64,000 nt of DNA from Bacillus sp. SA1-12 (GTDB lineage: Bacteria; Bacillota; Bacilli; Bacillales; Bacillaceae), in assembly GCF_000981385.1 (NCBI RefSeq), contig NZ_LATZ01000129.1, positions 1 to 64,000 on the forward strand, in the 5' to 3' direction. The notes under the pieces were generated by a model, which saw nothing but the letters and a program-made list of their open reading frames with translations, was not told where the DNA came from and did no database searches. Below, one piece after another: positions 17,349 through 24,724 of the stretch; position 1 is the first letter of the stretch, and the number at the start of each line of letters is the position of its first letter. Both the position numbers and the translations under genes were made by a program.

Positions 17349-18698
17349 ATGCCATTATTATATACAGCTATCGGGGTTATCTTACTACTTATTTTAATAA
17401 TGGGATTTAAATTAAATACATTTTTTTCATTAATTATTGTCTCATTTGTAGTAGCTTTGTTATTAGGGATTCCAGCAGAAGATATTGTTGCTTCAATTGA
17501 AAGCGGTATAGGGGGTACTCTTGGTCATATAGGTCTAATTTTTGGACTTGGCGCCATGCTTGGTAAATTAATAGCAGATGCCGGGGGAGCCCATCGTATT
17601 GCCATGACCTTAATAAATCAATTTGGGGAAAAGAAAATACAGTGGGCCATTGTGATTGCTTCATTTATCGTAGGTATTACCTTATTTTACGAAGTAGCAT
17701 TTGTCCTGTTAATTCCAATAATATTTACAATTGCAAAAGAATTAAACATTTCGATCATCAAATTAGGTCTTCCTATGAGCGCAACTTTACTAGCCACACA
17801 TTCTTTTCTTCCGCCACACCCAGGGGCAACAGCTGTTGCTTCAGAATATGGTGCGGATATTGGTATGGTTTTAATTGTTGGTATTCTTATCGCCATCCCA
17901 ACAGTTATTGTAGCTGGTGTTTTGTATCCAAGGCTTGTTGAAAGATTTATGCCTGGTATATTCAGTACAGATAGAAAAATTGAATCAATAGGTGAACAGA
18001 AGCATTTTGAATTAGAGGATACACCAGGATTTGGCATTAGTATCTTTACAGCAATATTTCCAGTCATTTTAATAACCCTAGGATCTTTAGTTGATTTAAT
18101 TCAAAAGACAGTGGGATTTTCAGATAATGGTTTTATTATCCTTATGCGTTTGATTGGAAACGCTTCAACATCGATAGTAATTTCATTAGTATTTGCTGTT
18201 TATACGATGGGGATCGCAAAGAAAATTCCTATAAAAACAGTTATGAATTCATGTTCGACAGCTATCAATGCATTAGGAATGTTACTCCTCATTATAGGTG
18301 GAGGCGGAGCCTTAAAACAGATTCTTATTGATGGCGGTGTAGGTGATTATATTGCTAAGCTGTTTGAAGATACTTCTATTTCACCAATTCTGCTTGCATG
18401 GACCGTTGCAGCATTGTTACGTATTGCCTTAGGATCTGGTACTGTTGCAACTTTATCAACAGCCGGGTTAGTTATTCCTATTCTTAGTCAAACACCTGAT
18501 GTTAACTTAGTTCTTGTCACACTTGCTACTGGTGCAGGCAGTTGTATGGCATCACATGTTAATGATGCAGCTTTTTGGATGGTTAAAGAATATATGGGAA
18601 TGAGCATGAAAGAAACTTTTGCTACATACAGTGTCATTTCAACTATTACTTCAGTAGTTGGGTTAGGATTAATTATGGTCTTAGATCTATTTATTTAA
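17349..18698 (+). CDS. GntP-family gluconate/sugar-acid:H+ symporter
   Basis: A 449-residue membrane protein with about 12 hydrophobic segments over its whole length. The ATG at 17349 is chosen because TTGGAGG at 17335-17341 precedes it by 7 bases; ATG at 17331 lies upstream of that box. Family signatures include GLIFGLGAMLGKLIADAGGAHRIA, THSFLPPHPGATAVA and the C-terminal ALGSGTVATLSTAGL and MASHVNDAAFWMVKEY. Characterised members take up gluconate, idonate or other hexonates. It closes the operon that starts with the split transketolase, so its substrate is probably the pathway's starting compound. Confidence 0.9.
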   Translation: MPLLYTAIGVILLLILIMGFKLNTFFSLIIVSFVVALLLGIPAEDIVASIESGIGGTLGHIGLIFGLGAMLGKLIADAGGAHRIAMTLINQFGEKKIQWAIVIASFIVGITLFYEVAFVLLIPIIFTIAKELNISIIKLGLPMSATLLATHSFLPPHPGATAVASEYGADIGMVLIVGILIAIPTVIVAGVLYPRLVERFMPGIFSTDRKIESIGEQKHFELEDTPGFGISIFTAIFPVILITLGSLVDLIQKTVGFSDNGFIILMRLIGNASTSIVISLVFAVYTMGIAKKIPIKTVMNSCSTAINALGMLLLIIGGGGALKQILIDGGVGDYIAKLFEDTSISPILLAWTVAALLRIALGSGTVATLSTAGLVIPILSQTPDVNLVLVTLATGAGSCMASHVNDAAFWMVKEYMGMSMKETFATYSVISTITSVVGLGLIMVLDLFI

Positions 18699-18893
18699 TC
18701 TTACATTCATTCACTGTATGACCTCTGATTGTTTTTAAACCCACTCCTCACCTTTACAAAGTATAAGGAATAAGCAGGGCTTATTCTCCCTCTAAGTTGA
18801 TCTTATATTCATCCTGTTGAATTAAACGAGTATCCAAGAAAGCTCAGCACGTAGTGGATTACTATAATTGAAGGATGTATAATTAATATATAA

Positions 18894-18909
18894 ACTAAGT
18901 AGACAAGTT
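18894..18909 (+). promoter_or_regulatory. GntR-type operator, copy 3 (autoregulation)
   Basis: ACTAAGTAGACAAGTT differs from the transketolase-promoter copies at one position. It lies 51 bases before the GntR-family start codon, which fits self-control of the regulator. Confidence 0.65.
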
Positions 18910-18960
18910 GGAGATTTTTCATGCAGTAATTTTATCTAGTGAAAAGGTAAGAAAAAAATA

Positions 18961-19680
18961 TTGAAAGAAGTGGTTTATATTAAGTTTAATCCAGTTTCAA
19001 ACAGTAAATTATATATCCAAATTTATAACCAAATTCTTTCAGAAATTGAATCAGGTGCGTTCAAAGTAGGAGATAAACTCCCGGCTGAAAGGGAACTTTG
19101 TGAACAATTTGGTGTAAGCCGTGCTCCGATCAGACAGGCTTTAAGTGCATTAGAGTTAAATGGTTATATTTATTCACGCCAAGGAGAAGGGGTTTACGTT
19201 AAAAGTAATCAATCAGCAGCTGAAAAGCAAAATTCAGCTCTCATTTTGGAAGCTGTTTCCCCAGAAGATATTGTTGAAGCAAGAATGAATATTGAGCCTC
19301 TTATTGTAAAGTTTGCAGCATTGAGAGCGACTGATGAAGACATTGAGGGACTGCAAGAGACCATAAAGAAGATGGAAGAAGAAACAAAGGCTGGTATTTA
19401 TGTTCCCGAAACAGATGAAAAACTTCACAAACAGATCGCAAAAGCTTCTCAAAACGATTTATTTATTACTTTTATGTCCGCTATTAGCCAAGCTATGAAA
19501 AAACAGGAAATGTGGCAATTTATACGAGACCGAACCGTCACTCGTCCAGACTACAGAGATGTGAACTTTAAAGAACATCAAATGCTAATTAAAGCTATCG
19601 AGGATCATAATGAAATAGAAGCTGTAGAATTGATGACTGCGCATATGAACAATTTATATGATAGATATTGGAAAGCTTAG
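18961..19680 (+). CDS. GntR/FadR-family transcriptional regulator
   Basis: A 239-residue regulator. The N-terminal winged helix (about 10-75) shows DKLPAERELCEQFGVSRAPIRQALSALELNGYI. The C-terminal FCD-type ligand domain (about 95-230) contains the helix patterns EARMNIEPLIVKFAALRA, DEKLHKQIAKAS and KEHQMLIKAIEDHN, with His and Asp residues that often bind a metal and a carboxylated sugar. TTG at 18961 is the likely start; AAAAGGTAAG is its ribosome site. Operator-like sequences before its own gene, the transketolase operon and the kinase gene define a small regulon. The effector is probably a sugar acid or its phosphate (inference). Confidence 0.88.
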   Translation: MKEVVYIKFNPVSNSKLYIQIYNQILSEIESGAFKVGDKLPAERELCEQFGVSRAPIRQALSALELNGYIYSRQGEGVYVKSNQSAAEKQNSALILEAVSPEDIVEARMNIEPLIVKFAALRATDEDIEGLQETIKKMEEETKAGIYVPETDEKLHKQIAKASQNDLFITFMSAISQAMKKQEMWQFIRDRTVTRPDYRDVNFKEHQMLIKAIEDHNEIEAVELMTAHMNNLYDRYWKA

Positions 19681-19769
19681 AACTTTGAAAGGTCTTGAAA
19701 AAATGAGAGGGGAACAAATACTGGTTTTTGTTTAATTTTTATCGTACAAAGGGTGTCTATTTTTAGATT

Positions 19770-19800
19770 AAGGTCGACTGCGTATGCTGTCGGCCTTTTT
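19770..19800 (+). terminator. Terminator after the GntR gene
   Basis: AAGGTCGAC pairs with GTCGGCCTT over a 12-base loop and ends in TTTTT. Confidence 0.65.
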
Positions 19801-20147
19801 ACACTTAAAGAAAGGATAAATGGCCAGCAAAGAAGAGAATTGAAGCAGCGGTCAATTTAACGTAAAAAGAATTAGGCAACTACTCATCACTCTTCACATT
19901 TCGGGCTTGCCAGTCGACTGGTTTCTTTACTGAATTTAAGGCTTAAAGAAGCCAAAAAGATTAGTGAATACATTCTGAAAAAACAGGGTCATGGACAAAA
20001 ATTTTAAATGAAATAGCCTGAGAGCAAGTAAGCATTAATTCGTATATTTAATCCAATCCAAAGCAAATGGCCTTTGTCTTAGTCAATAAAATTTGCTGGC
20101 GAATCTTTTTAGTATTGGTTAATTACAAAGGCCAATTGCAGCAGGGA
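19801..20147. other. Non-coding stretch with a long inverted repeat
   Basis: No coding sequence is recognisable in these roughly 350 bases. GCAAATGGCCTTTGT (20063-20077) and ACAAAGGCCAATTGC (20125-20139) pair at 14 of 15 positions around a 47-base loop. The loop carries no obvious gene. It may be a remnant of a small mobile or repeat element. Confidence 0.4.
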
Positions 20148-20177
20148 ATCCACCAGATAGCACTGGTGGATATTTTT
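20148..20177. terminator. Terminator between the gntR region and tpx
   Basis: ATCCACCAG pairs perfectly with CTGGTGGAT around a six-base loop and is followed by ATTTTTG on the plus strand. It lies between convergent genes. Confidence 0.6.
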
Positions 20178-20234
20178 GAGGAGGGAAGATTATCGACTCT
20201 TTTTCAAATTTTTTAAATTTTTTTCTTATGCTGC

Positions 20235-20735
20235 TTATTGTGCAGCTTTTGCAGCTGCAATCGCTTTTTCATAGTCAGGATGATTTGTTCCTTCACTTAC
20301 ATATTCAACATACGTTACCTTTTCATTCGAATCAACTACAAATACTGCACGTGCTAATAGACGCAATTCTTTCATATGAACTCCATATGCTTCACCAAAT
20401 GAAAGATTCCGATGATCGGAAAGTGTTTTTACATTTTCAAGCCCATTAGAAGCACACCATCTTTTTTGAGCAAACGGTAAATCAACACTTACAGTTAAAA
20501 CTTCAACATTGCTTAATTTTGAAGCCTCTTCATTAAAACGGCGGGTTTGAGCATCACAAACTCCTGTATCAATAGATGGTATTACGGATATTAAGCGAAC
20601 CTTACCAGCTGAATTTGAAAGGGTTACTTCAGTTAATTCATGATCAAGCACAGAAAAGTCAGGGGCAGTATCTCCAACCTTCACTTCATTCCCCAATAAT
20701 GTAACAGGTTTGTTTAAAAAAGTAATTTCTGCCAT
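20235..20735 (-). CDS. tpx: Thiol peroxidase Tpx
   Basis: A 166-residue atypical two-Cys peroxiredoxin that reduces hydroperoxides with thioredoxin in the cytoplasm. The peroxidatic cysteine is Cys60 in PSIDTGVCDAQTRRF and the resolving cysteine is Cys94 in KRWCASNG, as in known Tpx proteins. The length and the start MAEITFLNKPVTL are typical, and AAAGGAGGAATTTAA precedes the ATG on the minus strand. It is transcribed against the flanking sugar genes and is probably a housekeeping stress gene unrelated to them. Confidence 0.95.
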   Translation of the reverse strand: MAEITFLNKPVTLLGNEVKVGDTAPDFSVLDHELTEVTLSNSAGKVRLISVIPSIDTGVCDAQTRRFNEEASKLSNVEVLTVSVDLPFAQKRWCASNGLENVKTLSDHRNLSFGEAYGVHMKELRLLARAVFVVDSNEKVTYVEYVSEGTNHPDYEKAIAAAKAAQ

Positions 20736-20875
20736 TTAAATTCCTCCTTTTTATTATGTAACAAGTAAAATATCATTCTCTATCAAGCTGTGATGAACAA
20801 TATGGATAAAAATTAAAAAGTTAATATCACTATTGACACCTAGATACATTATAAGTAATCTATGTATATAAGTCA

Positions 20876-20891
20876 ACTTAGTATACAAGAT
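20876..20891 (+). promoter_or_regulatory. GntR-type operator, copy 4 (kinase/isomerase genes)
   Basis: ACTTAGTATACAAGAT matches the transketolase-promoter motif at 14 of 16 positions. It lies between the divergent tpx and kinase genes, 170 bases from the kinase start, and links kinase and isomerase genes to the GntR regulon. Confidence 0.55.
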
Positions 20892-20921
20892 GACAACTGA
20901 ATATGATTGTCTCCAAATAAA

Positions 20922-20935
20922 TGCAATCGTTATCA
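20922..20935 (+). promoter_or_regulatory. cre-like box upstream of the kinase gene
   Basis: TGCAATCGTTATCA matches 12 of 14 cre consensus positions and lies 31 bases after GntR operator copy 4. Catabolite control is plausible but unproven. Confidence 0.35.
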
Positions 20936-21060
20936 CCAACAATTGATTGACTAAGAGGGCTATGAGAAGATCATCCTGCCTTTAAAATAGTGTCGTACGA
21001 ACCTGACAAGTTAATTGTAAGAAATATAACATTGAAATATACCGATAAGAGGGGTTGACT

Positions 21061-22035
21061 ATGAATAAACTTGGGATTTTAACAAGCGGAGGAGACGCTC
21101 CTGGAATGAATGCGGCTATTAGAGCTGTTGTGATAGCTGCACAACAAAAGAATGTCGAAGTCCTGGGAATTAAAGGCGGGTACCAGGGATTAATCGATGG
21201 TACTATTTGTGAGCTAACTTCAGTCGATGTTGAGAATATAGCTGATAAAGGCGGAACAATCTTAAAAACCTCTCGATGCCTGGAATTTATGCATGAAGAA
21301 GGAAGAAAAATAGCTGCAAAAGAATTAAAGCGTTTTAGGATCGATTCTTTAGTTGTTATAGGTGGCGAAGGATCATTTAAAGGAGCAGAAAAATTACATC
21401 GTTTAGGCATTCAGGTGATAGCCATTCCTGGAACAATCGATAATGATTTTACTTATACCGATTATTCAATAGGTTTTGATACGGCTTTAAATACAATTTT
21501 GGATGCAATTGATAAAATTAAAGATACAAATTTTTCGCATGATAGAACGACGATCGTCGAAGTGATGGGAAGAAATTGTGGTGATTTAGCTATTAATACT
21601 GCGCTTGCTGGTGAAGGAGAAATTATCTCAACTCCAGAAAGAAGACTGGATATTGATACGATTTGCTCAGAATTAAGTTTAAGAATAGCCAGTGGGAAGC
21701 ATGATAACTTAATCATCATTACGGAGAATATGTATGATATTCAAAAACTGCAGAAGTTCATTGAGAAAAAGTTAAAGATTAGTGTAAGAACTTCTGTATT
21801 AGGTTTTATACAAAGAGGAGGACGTCCTTCAGCGTTTGACAGGGTATTAGCAAGTAAGATGGGAGTAAAAGCAGTAGTACTGTTAATGGAGGGATACTCT
21901 GGCCTTGCTGTCGGAATAAAAGAAAATAAAATAATGACAGTTGAGCTTGAAAATGTAAACAATACAATGTCAGACAAGCAAGAGAATAATAGTCTGCTAG
22001 AAACACTTTGTACTTTTTCAAAAAAAGAATCTTAA
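21061..22035 (+). CDS. 6-phosphofructokinase-like sugar-phosphate kinase (divergent PfkA)
   Basis: A 324-residue ATP-PFK family protein starting at ATG 21061, with AGAGGGG six bases upstream. Numbering coincides with Bacillus stearothermophilus PFK: Gly-rich ATP loop GGDAPGMNAAIRAV at 10-23, Arg72 in TSRC, catalytic Asp127 and Asp129 in PGTIDNDF, MGRNCGDLA and FIQRGGRPSAFDRVLASKMG. The conserved Mg-ATP-binding GGDGS has Glu at position 103 (GGEGSFKGAEKL), a change from the usual Asp. The gene is not beside pyk or accA as housekeeping pfkA is. It is followed by an RpiB-like isomerase and preceded by a GntR-type operator, so it may phosphorylate a ketose or ketose phosphate of that pathway (inference). 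Confidence 0.88.
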   Translation: MNKLGILTSGGDAPGMNAAIRAVVIAAQQKNVEVLGIKGGYQGLIDGTICELTSVDVENIADKGGTILKTSRCLEFMHEEGRKIAAKELKRFRIDSLVVIGGEGSFKGAEKLHRLGIQVIAIPGTIDNDFTYTDYSIGFDTALNTILDAIDKIKDTNFSHDRTTIVEVMGRNCGDLAINTALAGEGEIISTPERRLDIDTICSELSLRIASGKHDNLIIITENMYDIQKLQKFIEKKLKISVRTSVLGFIQRGGRPSAFDRVLASKMGVKAVVLLMEGYSGLAVGIKENKIMTVELENVNNTMSDKQENNSLLETLCTFSKKES

Positions 22036-22069
22036 ATAGGGTATCTCTATTTGTTATTAATTGGTGTTA

Positions 22070-22122
22070 AGGAATCTCTCTGATAGGAAAACAAAAAGGG
22101 TTTTCCGATTTTGAGAGTTCCT
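22070..22122 (+). other. Intercistronic hairpin between kinase and isomerase genes
   Basis: AGGAATCTCTC pairs with GAGAGTTCCT, and inside it GGAAAAC pairs with GTTTTCC, giving a two-tier stem. There is no T run, so mRNA processing or stability is more likely than termination. Confidence 0.4.
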
Positions 22123-22171
22123 AATATGATTTCTACTACTAAACGATTATATTATATTTGGGGTGAAAGTA

Positions 22172-22624
22172 ATGAAGGTAGCAATTGCATCAGATCATGG
22201 CGGTATAACGATACGAAAGGAAATCATCTCTATAATGGAAGAGATGAATATTGAGTATGTTGATTTTGGATGTGAATGCAGTACGTCTGTTGACTATCCG
22301 GATTATGCGATTCCAGTAGCTGAAAAAGTTGCAAACGGTGAAGTTGATCGTGGGATTTTAATTTGTGGAACAGGCATTGGGATGAGTATTGCTGTAAATA
22401 AGGTAATGGGAATTCGGTGCGCTCTCGTACATGATAGTTTCAGTGCGAAAGCGACAAGGGAGCATAACGATTCAAATATATTAGCAATGGGAGAGCGCGT
22501 CATAGGACCGGGATTAGCCCGGGAAATTGCAACAATATGGCTAACAACACCTTTCCAAGGTGGCAGACATGAAACTCGTATTAATAAAATAAAGGTATTT
22601 GAAGAAAAAGATTTATATATATAG
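22172..22624 (+). CDS. RpiB/LacAB-family sugar-phosphate isomerase
   Basis: A 150-residue aldose-ketose isomerase starting at ATG 22172. It has SDHGG near the N-terminus (Asp8, His9), the catalytic Cys65 in GILICGTGIGMSI, and the conserved HDSFSAKATREHNDSNILAMG. RpiB converts ribose 5-phosphate to ribulose 5-phosphate; relatives act on allose 6-, galactose 6- or sulfoerythrose phosphates. The C-terminal HETRINKI matches RpiB more than LacA. It is cotranscribed with the kinase, 137 bases downstream. With the split transketolase it would complete a non-oxidative pentose-phosphate-like branch (inference). Confidence 0.87.
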   Translation: MKVAIASDHGGITIRKEIISIMEEMNIEYVDFGCECSTSVDYPDYAIPVAEKVANGEVDRGILICGTGIGMSIAVNKVMGIRCALVHDSFSAKATREHNDSNILAMGERVIGPGLAREIATIWLTTPFQGGRHETRINKIKVFEEKDLYI

Positions 22625-22665
22625 TTTTGTTTTAAATAATAGTTTCTTGTGGTTTTACAGCTTTT

Positions 22666-22698
22666 AAAGGCGTTGTCAGTAATGACGACGCCTTTTTT
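22666..22698 (+). terminator. Terminator after the RpiB-like gene
   Basis: AAAGGCGTTGTC pairs with GACGACGCCTTT around a six-base loop and is followed by TTTTTT counting the stem end. Confidence 0.8.
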
Positions 22699-22842
22699 GG
22701 TGCCCGGCATGGGTTATTCCGTTAGGCGGACCATAACATGAGTACGTCGCCATCAATAATACGAAAAATAATATCGTCATTATTAGTAAAGTAAAGCAGT
22801 AATAATAAAGGACAGTGAATAGTTATTTAGGGAGGAATATGC

Positions 22843-24069
22843 GTGCGGGTTGGTATTATTGGTGGAGGAATAGGCGGACTCACTTTGGCTCAAGCGCTTT
22901 GTATTCATAATATAGAAGTGGCAGTATTTGATCGTGATCCATTTCCTGCAAAAACAGGCGGGTATAGGCTGCATCTTAGTGAAGAAGCATTAAAATCAAT
23001 TCGCAAAGGTTTGCCAAGGAAAATTGAGCAAGCACTTAGGATAAGCGGTACTGGATCGGAATCTTTTAAGCAATTTTCAATTCTTGACCATCAAGGAAAA
23101 ACAAAGTTGCGTTTTCGTCAAACAGACGAAGAAGACCTTCTCATGATAGGGAGGGTACCCTTACGAAAAATATTAGCTGTTGAGCTGGAAGACATCATTC
23201 GTTGGGGTACACAGTTTACTCACTATGAAGAAATAGACTCAGGTGTATTGATCCATTTTTCGAACGCACAAAGTGAAAAAGTAGATATCTTAGTGGGAGC
23301 GGATGGGGTGCATTCTGCAGTAGCACGACAGCTATTAGGGAGCGAGACTGCAAAAAGCGCTGGAGTGACAGGGATTGCAGGGAAAACTATATTAACAAAT
23401 CGATTTAGATCAACTCTCTACAAAGACTTATTTAAAGGGCCCGGATTTGCAGTTGGACCAAGAGGGATAGGAATGTTTTTAACTGTGCATGACCCTCATC
23501 AATTAGCAGATGACAATCATTTTGTAAAATCTTTAGATATAATAGAAGATCCCTATATTATCTGGTCAGTAGCTGCATTGAATGAAACATTTCGTACAGA
23601 CTTAAAAGGATTCAATTCCGATCAACTAGAAAATGAAGCACTGCGATTATTAAAAAAGTGGGATCAAGGGTTTCTTGATCTCGTTAAGAGCTCTATTAAA
23701 GAAGGGACAGCATCCTTTCAGTTTTGGTTTCCAAGAAATCTATCTTCTTGGGAACATAGCAGGATAACATTAATAGGAGATGCCGTTCATCCAATGCCGC
23801 CAACCAGTGGGTTAGGTGCAAGTACCGCAATTATTGATGCAGTATATTTGGCAGAAAAGCTAGTACAAAATAATGACTCAGCCGTTGCACTGCAGGAGTA
23901 TCAAAACGCAATGCTTAGGTATGCTCCTCAAGCCGTTGCAGAAGCACGACCACCATTATTTTGGCAACGTCGATTTACAAATGAAATGATGAGAAAATTT
24001 GCTATGTCAATTTTTCTTCCTGCTGTAAATAATGTTTTAAAGATTAAAGAGCGGCTGAAGAACAACTAG
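22843..24069 (+). CDS. FAD-dependent aromatic-type monooxygenase
   Basis: A 408-residue group A flavoprotein monooxygenase. The FAD-binding Rossmann motif is at the very start (VGIIGGGIGGLTLAQAL), the DG motif reads ILVGADGVHSAVARQL at about 150, and the GD motif reads ITLIGDAVHPMPPTSGLGAS at about 310. GTG at 22843 is the start, preceded by GGGAGGA. Relatives hydroxylate phenols, salicylates or antibiotics such as tetracycline or rifampicin; the substrate cannot be told here. It is a single-gene unit between two terminators and is unrelated to the sugar genes by sequence. Confidence 0.85.
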   Translation: MRVGIIGGGIGGLTLAQALCIHNIEVAVFDRDPFPAKTGGYRLHLSEEALKSIRKGLPRKIEQALRISGTGSESFKQFSILDHQGKTKLRFRQTDEEDLLMIGRVPLRKILAVELEDIIRWGTQFTHYEEIDSGVLIHFSNAQSEKVDILVGADGVHSAVARQLLGSETAKSAGVTGIAGKTILTNRFRSTLYKDLFKGPGFAVGPRGIGMFLTVHDPHQLADDNHFVKSLDIIEDPYIIWSVAALNETFRTDLKGFNSDQLENEALRLLKKWDQGFLDLVKSSIKEGTASFQFWFPRNLSSWEHSRITLIGDAVHPMPPTSGLGASTAIIDAVYLAEKLVQNNDSAVALQEYQNAMLRYAPQAVAEARPPLFWQRRFTNEMMRKFAMSIFLPAVNNVLKIKERLKNN

Positions 24070-24171
24070 AACATAGCTACTCATAATCTTTTACTGTTTA
24101 ATCAATCTTTTAACCTCGGGTATCTAAAAAGATATCCAACCTTTGCTGATCATTCTTATTCTATAATCTGG

Positions 24172-24198
24172 CGCGTTTATTTAGAAACGCGTCTTTTT
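24172..24198 (+). terminator. Terminator after the monooxygenase gene
   Basis: CGCGTTT pairs with AAACGCG over a six-base loop, followed by TCTTTTT. The rest of the 24.07-24.72 kb gap shows no coding sequence except the regulatory element described next. Confidence 0.7.
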
Positions 24199-24577
24199 CA
24201 TGTTGAGGCCAAATAATAGAATAAGACTACCAAACAAAACCGGATATTTATCTTAACACCGGGGCAGGAGTGGATTTTGTACGATCGTGGCAGGAAAGTT
24301 AGTTCAAGCAGGTATTTTTGTACAATTTATTTAATGAAAGAAGGTTTTTTCTTTTGGATTCTATTGCTGGAGGCCAGCAATTTTTTGTAAGGAAAATTTT
24401 TTAACTATAGCAGAAGAAGGTATTTTATTAAAGAAATTGAATATTGTGTTAAACAAAAATTTAAACTGAATGATTAATTGAGTGTATTGAGACAGAAGAA
24501 TCTAATGGGACGAAAAAATATCTGTTCCTAACATTGAATCAAAGTAAATAGAAATGTCCTTTGAATCAAGCAAAAAC

Positions 24578-24622
24578 CTCTTTACTTTTGACATTAATTT
24601 AGTAGAAAGCGTTTGCTAAAAT
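24578..24622 (+). promoter_or_regulatory. 45-bp regulatory element, copy A (GH78 gene)
   Basis: An ungapped 45-base block shared with 28977-29021 and 30423-30467. Common parts are CTTTT or GATTTT near the left, ATTAA in the middle and CGYTTGC followed by an AAT end. The right end (TTGCTAAAAT) looks like an extended -10 box, and GAAAGCGTTTGC is cre-like (12 of 14). A direct repeat TCCTTTGA / CTCTTTAC lies 21 bases apart at 24557 and 24578, as expected for an AraC-type activator. Inference: a promoter controlled by the AraC protein at 27888. Confidence 0.6.
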
Positions 24623-24724
24623 TGGAGGAAGAAAGATTACCAGTATTATGTAGAGCATCAAATTTGGCGGTCGAATTCATTACTAAATGAGGAGTCACCT
24701 TCATTGCGGTAAAGGGATATACTC

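Noticed and set aside
14544..22624. A complete sulfo-transketolase (Sqw) or apiose (Apt) pathway
   Set aside because: Only the split transketolase and RpiB-like gene agree; the defining isomerase, kinase, reductase and glycosidase genes are missing.
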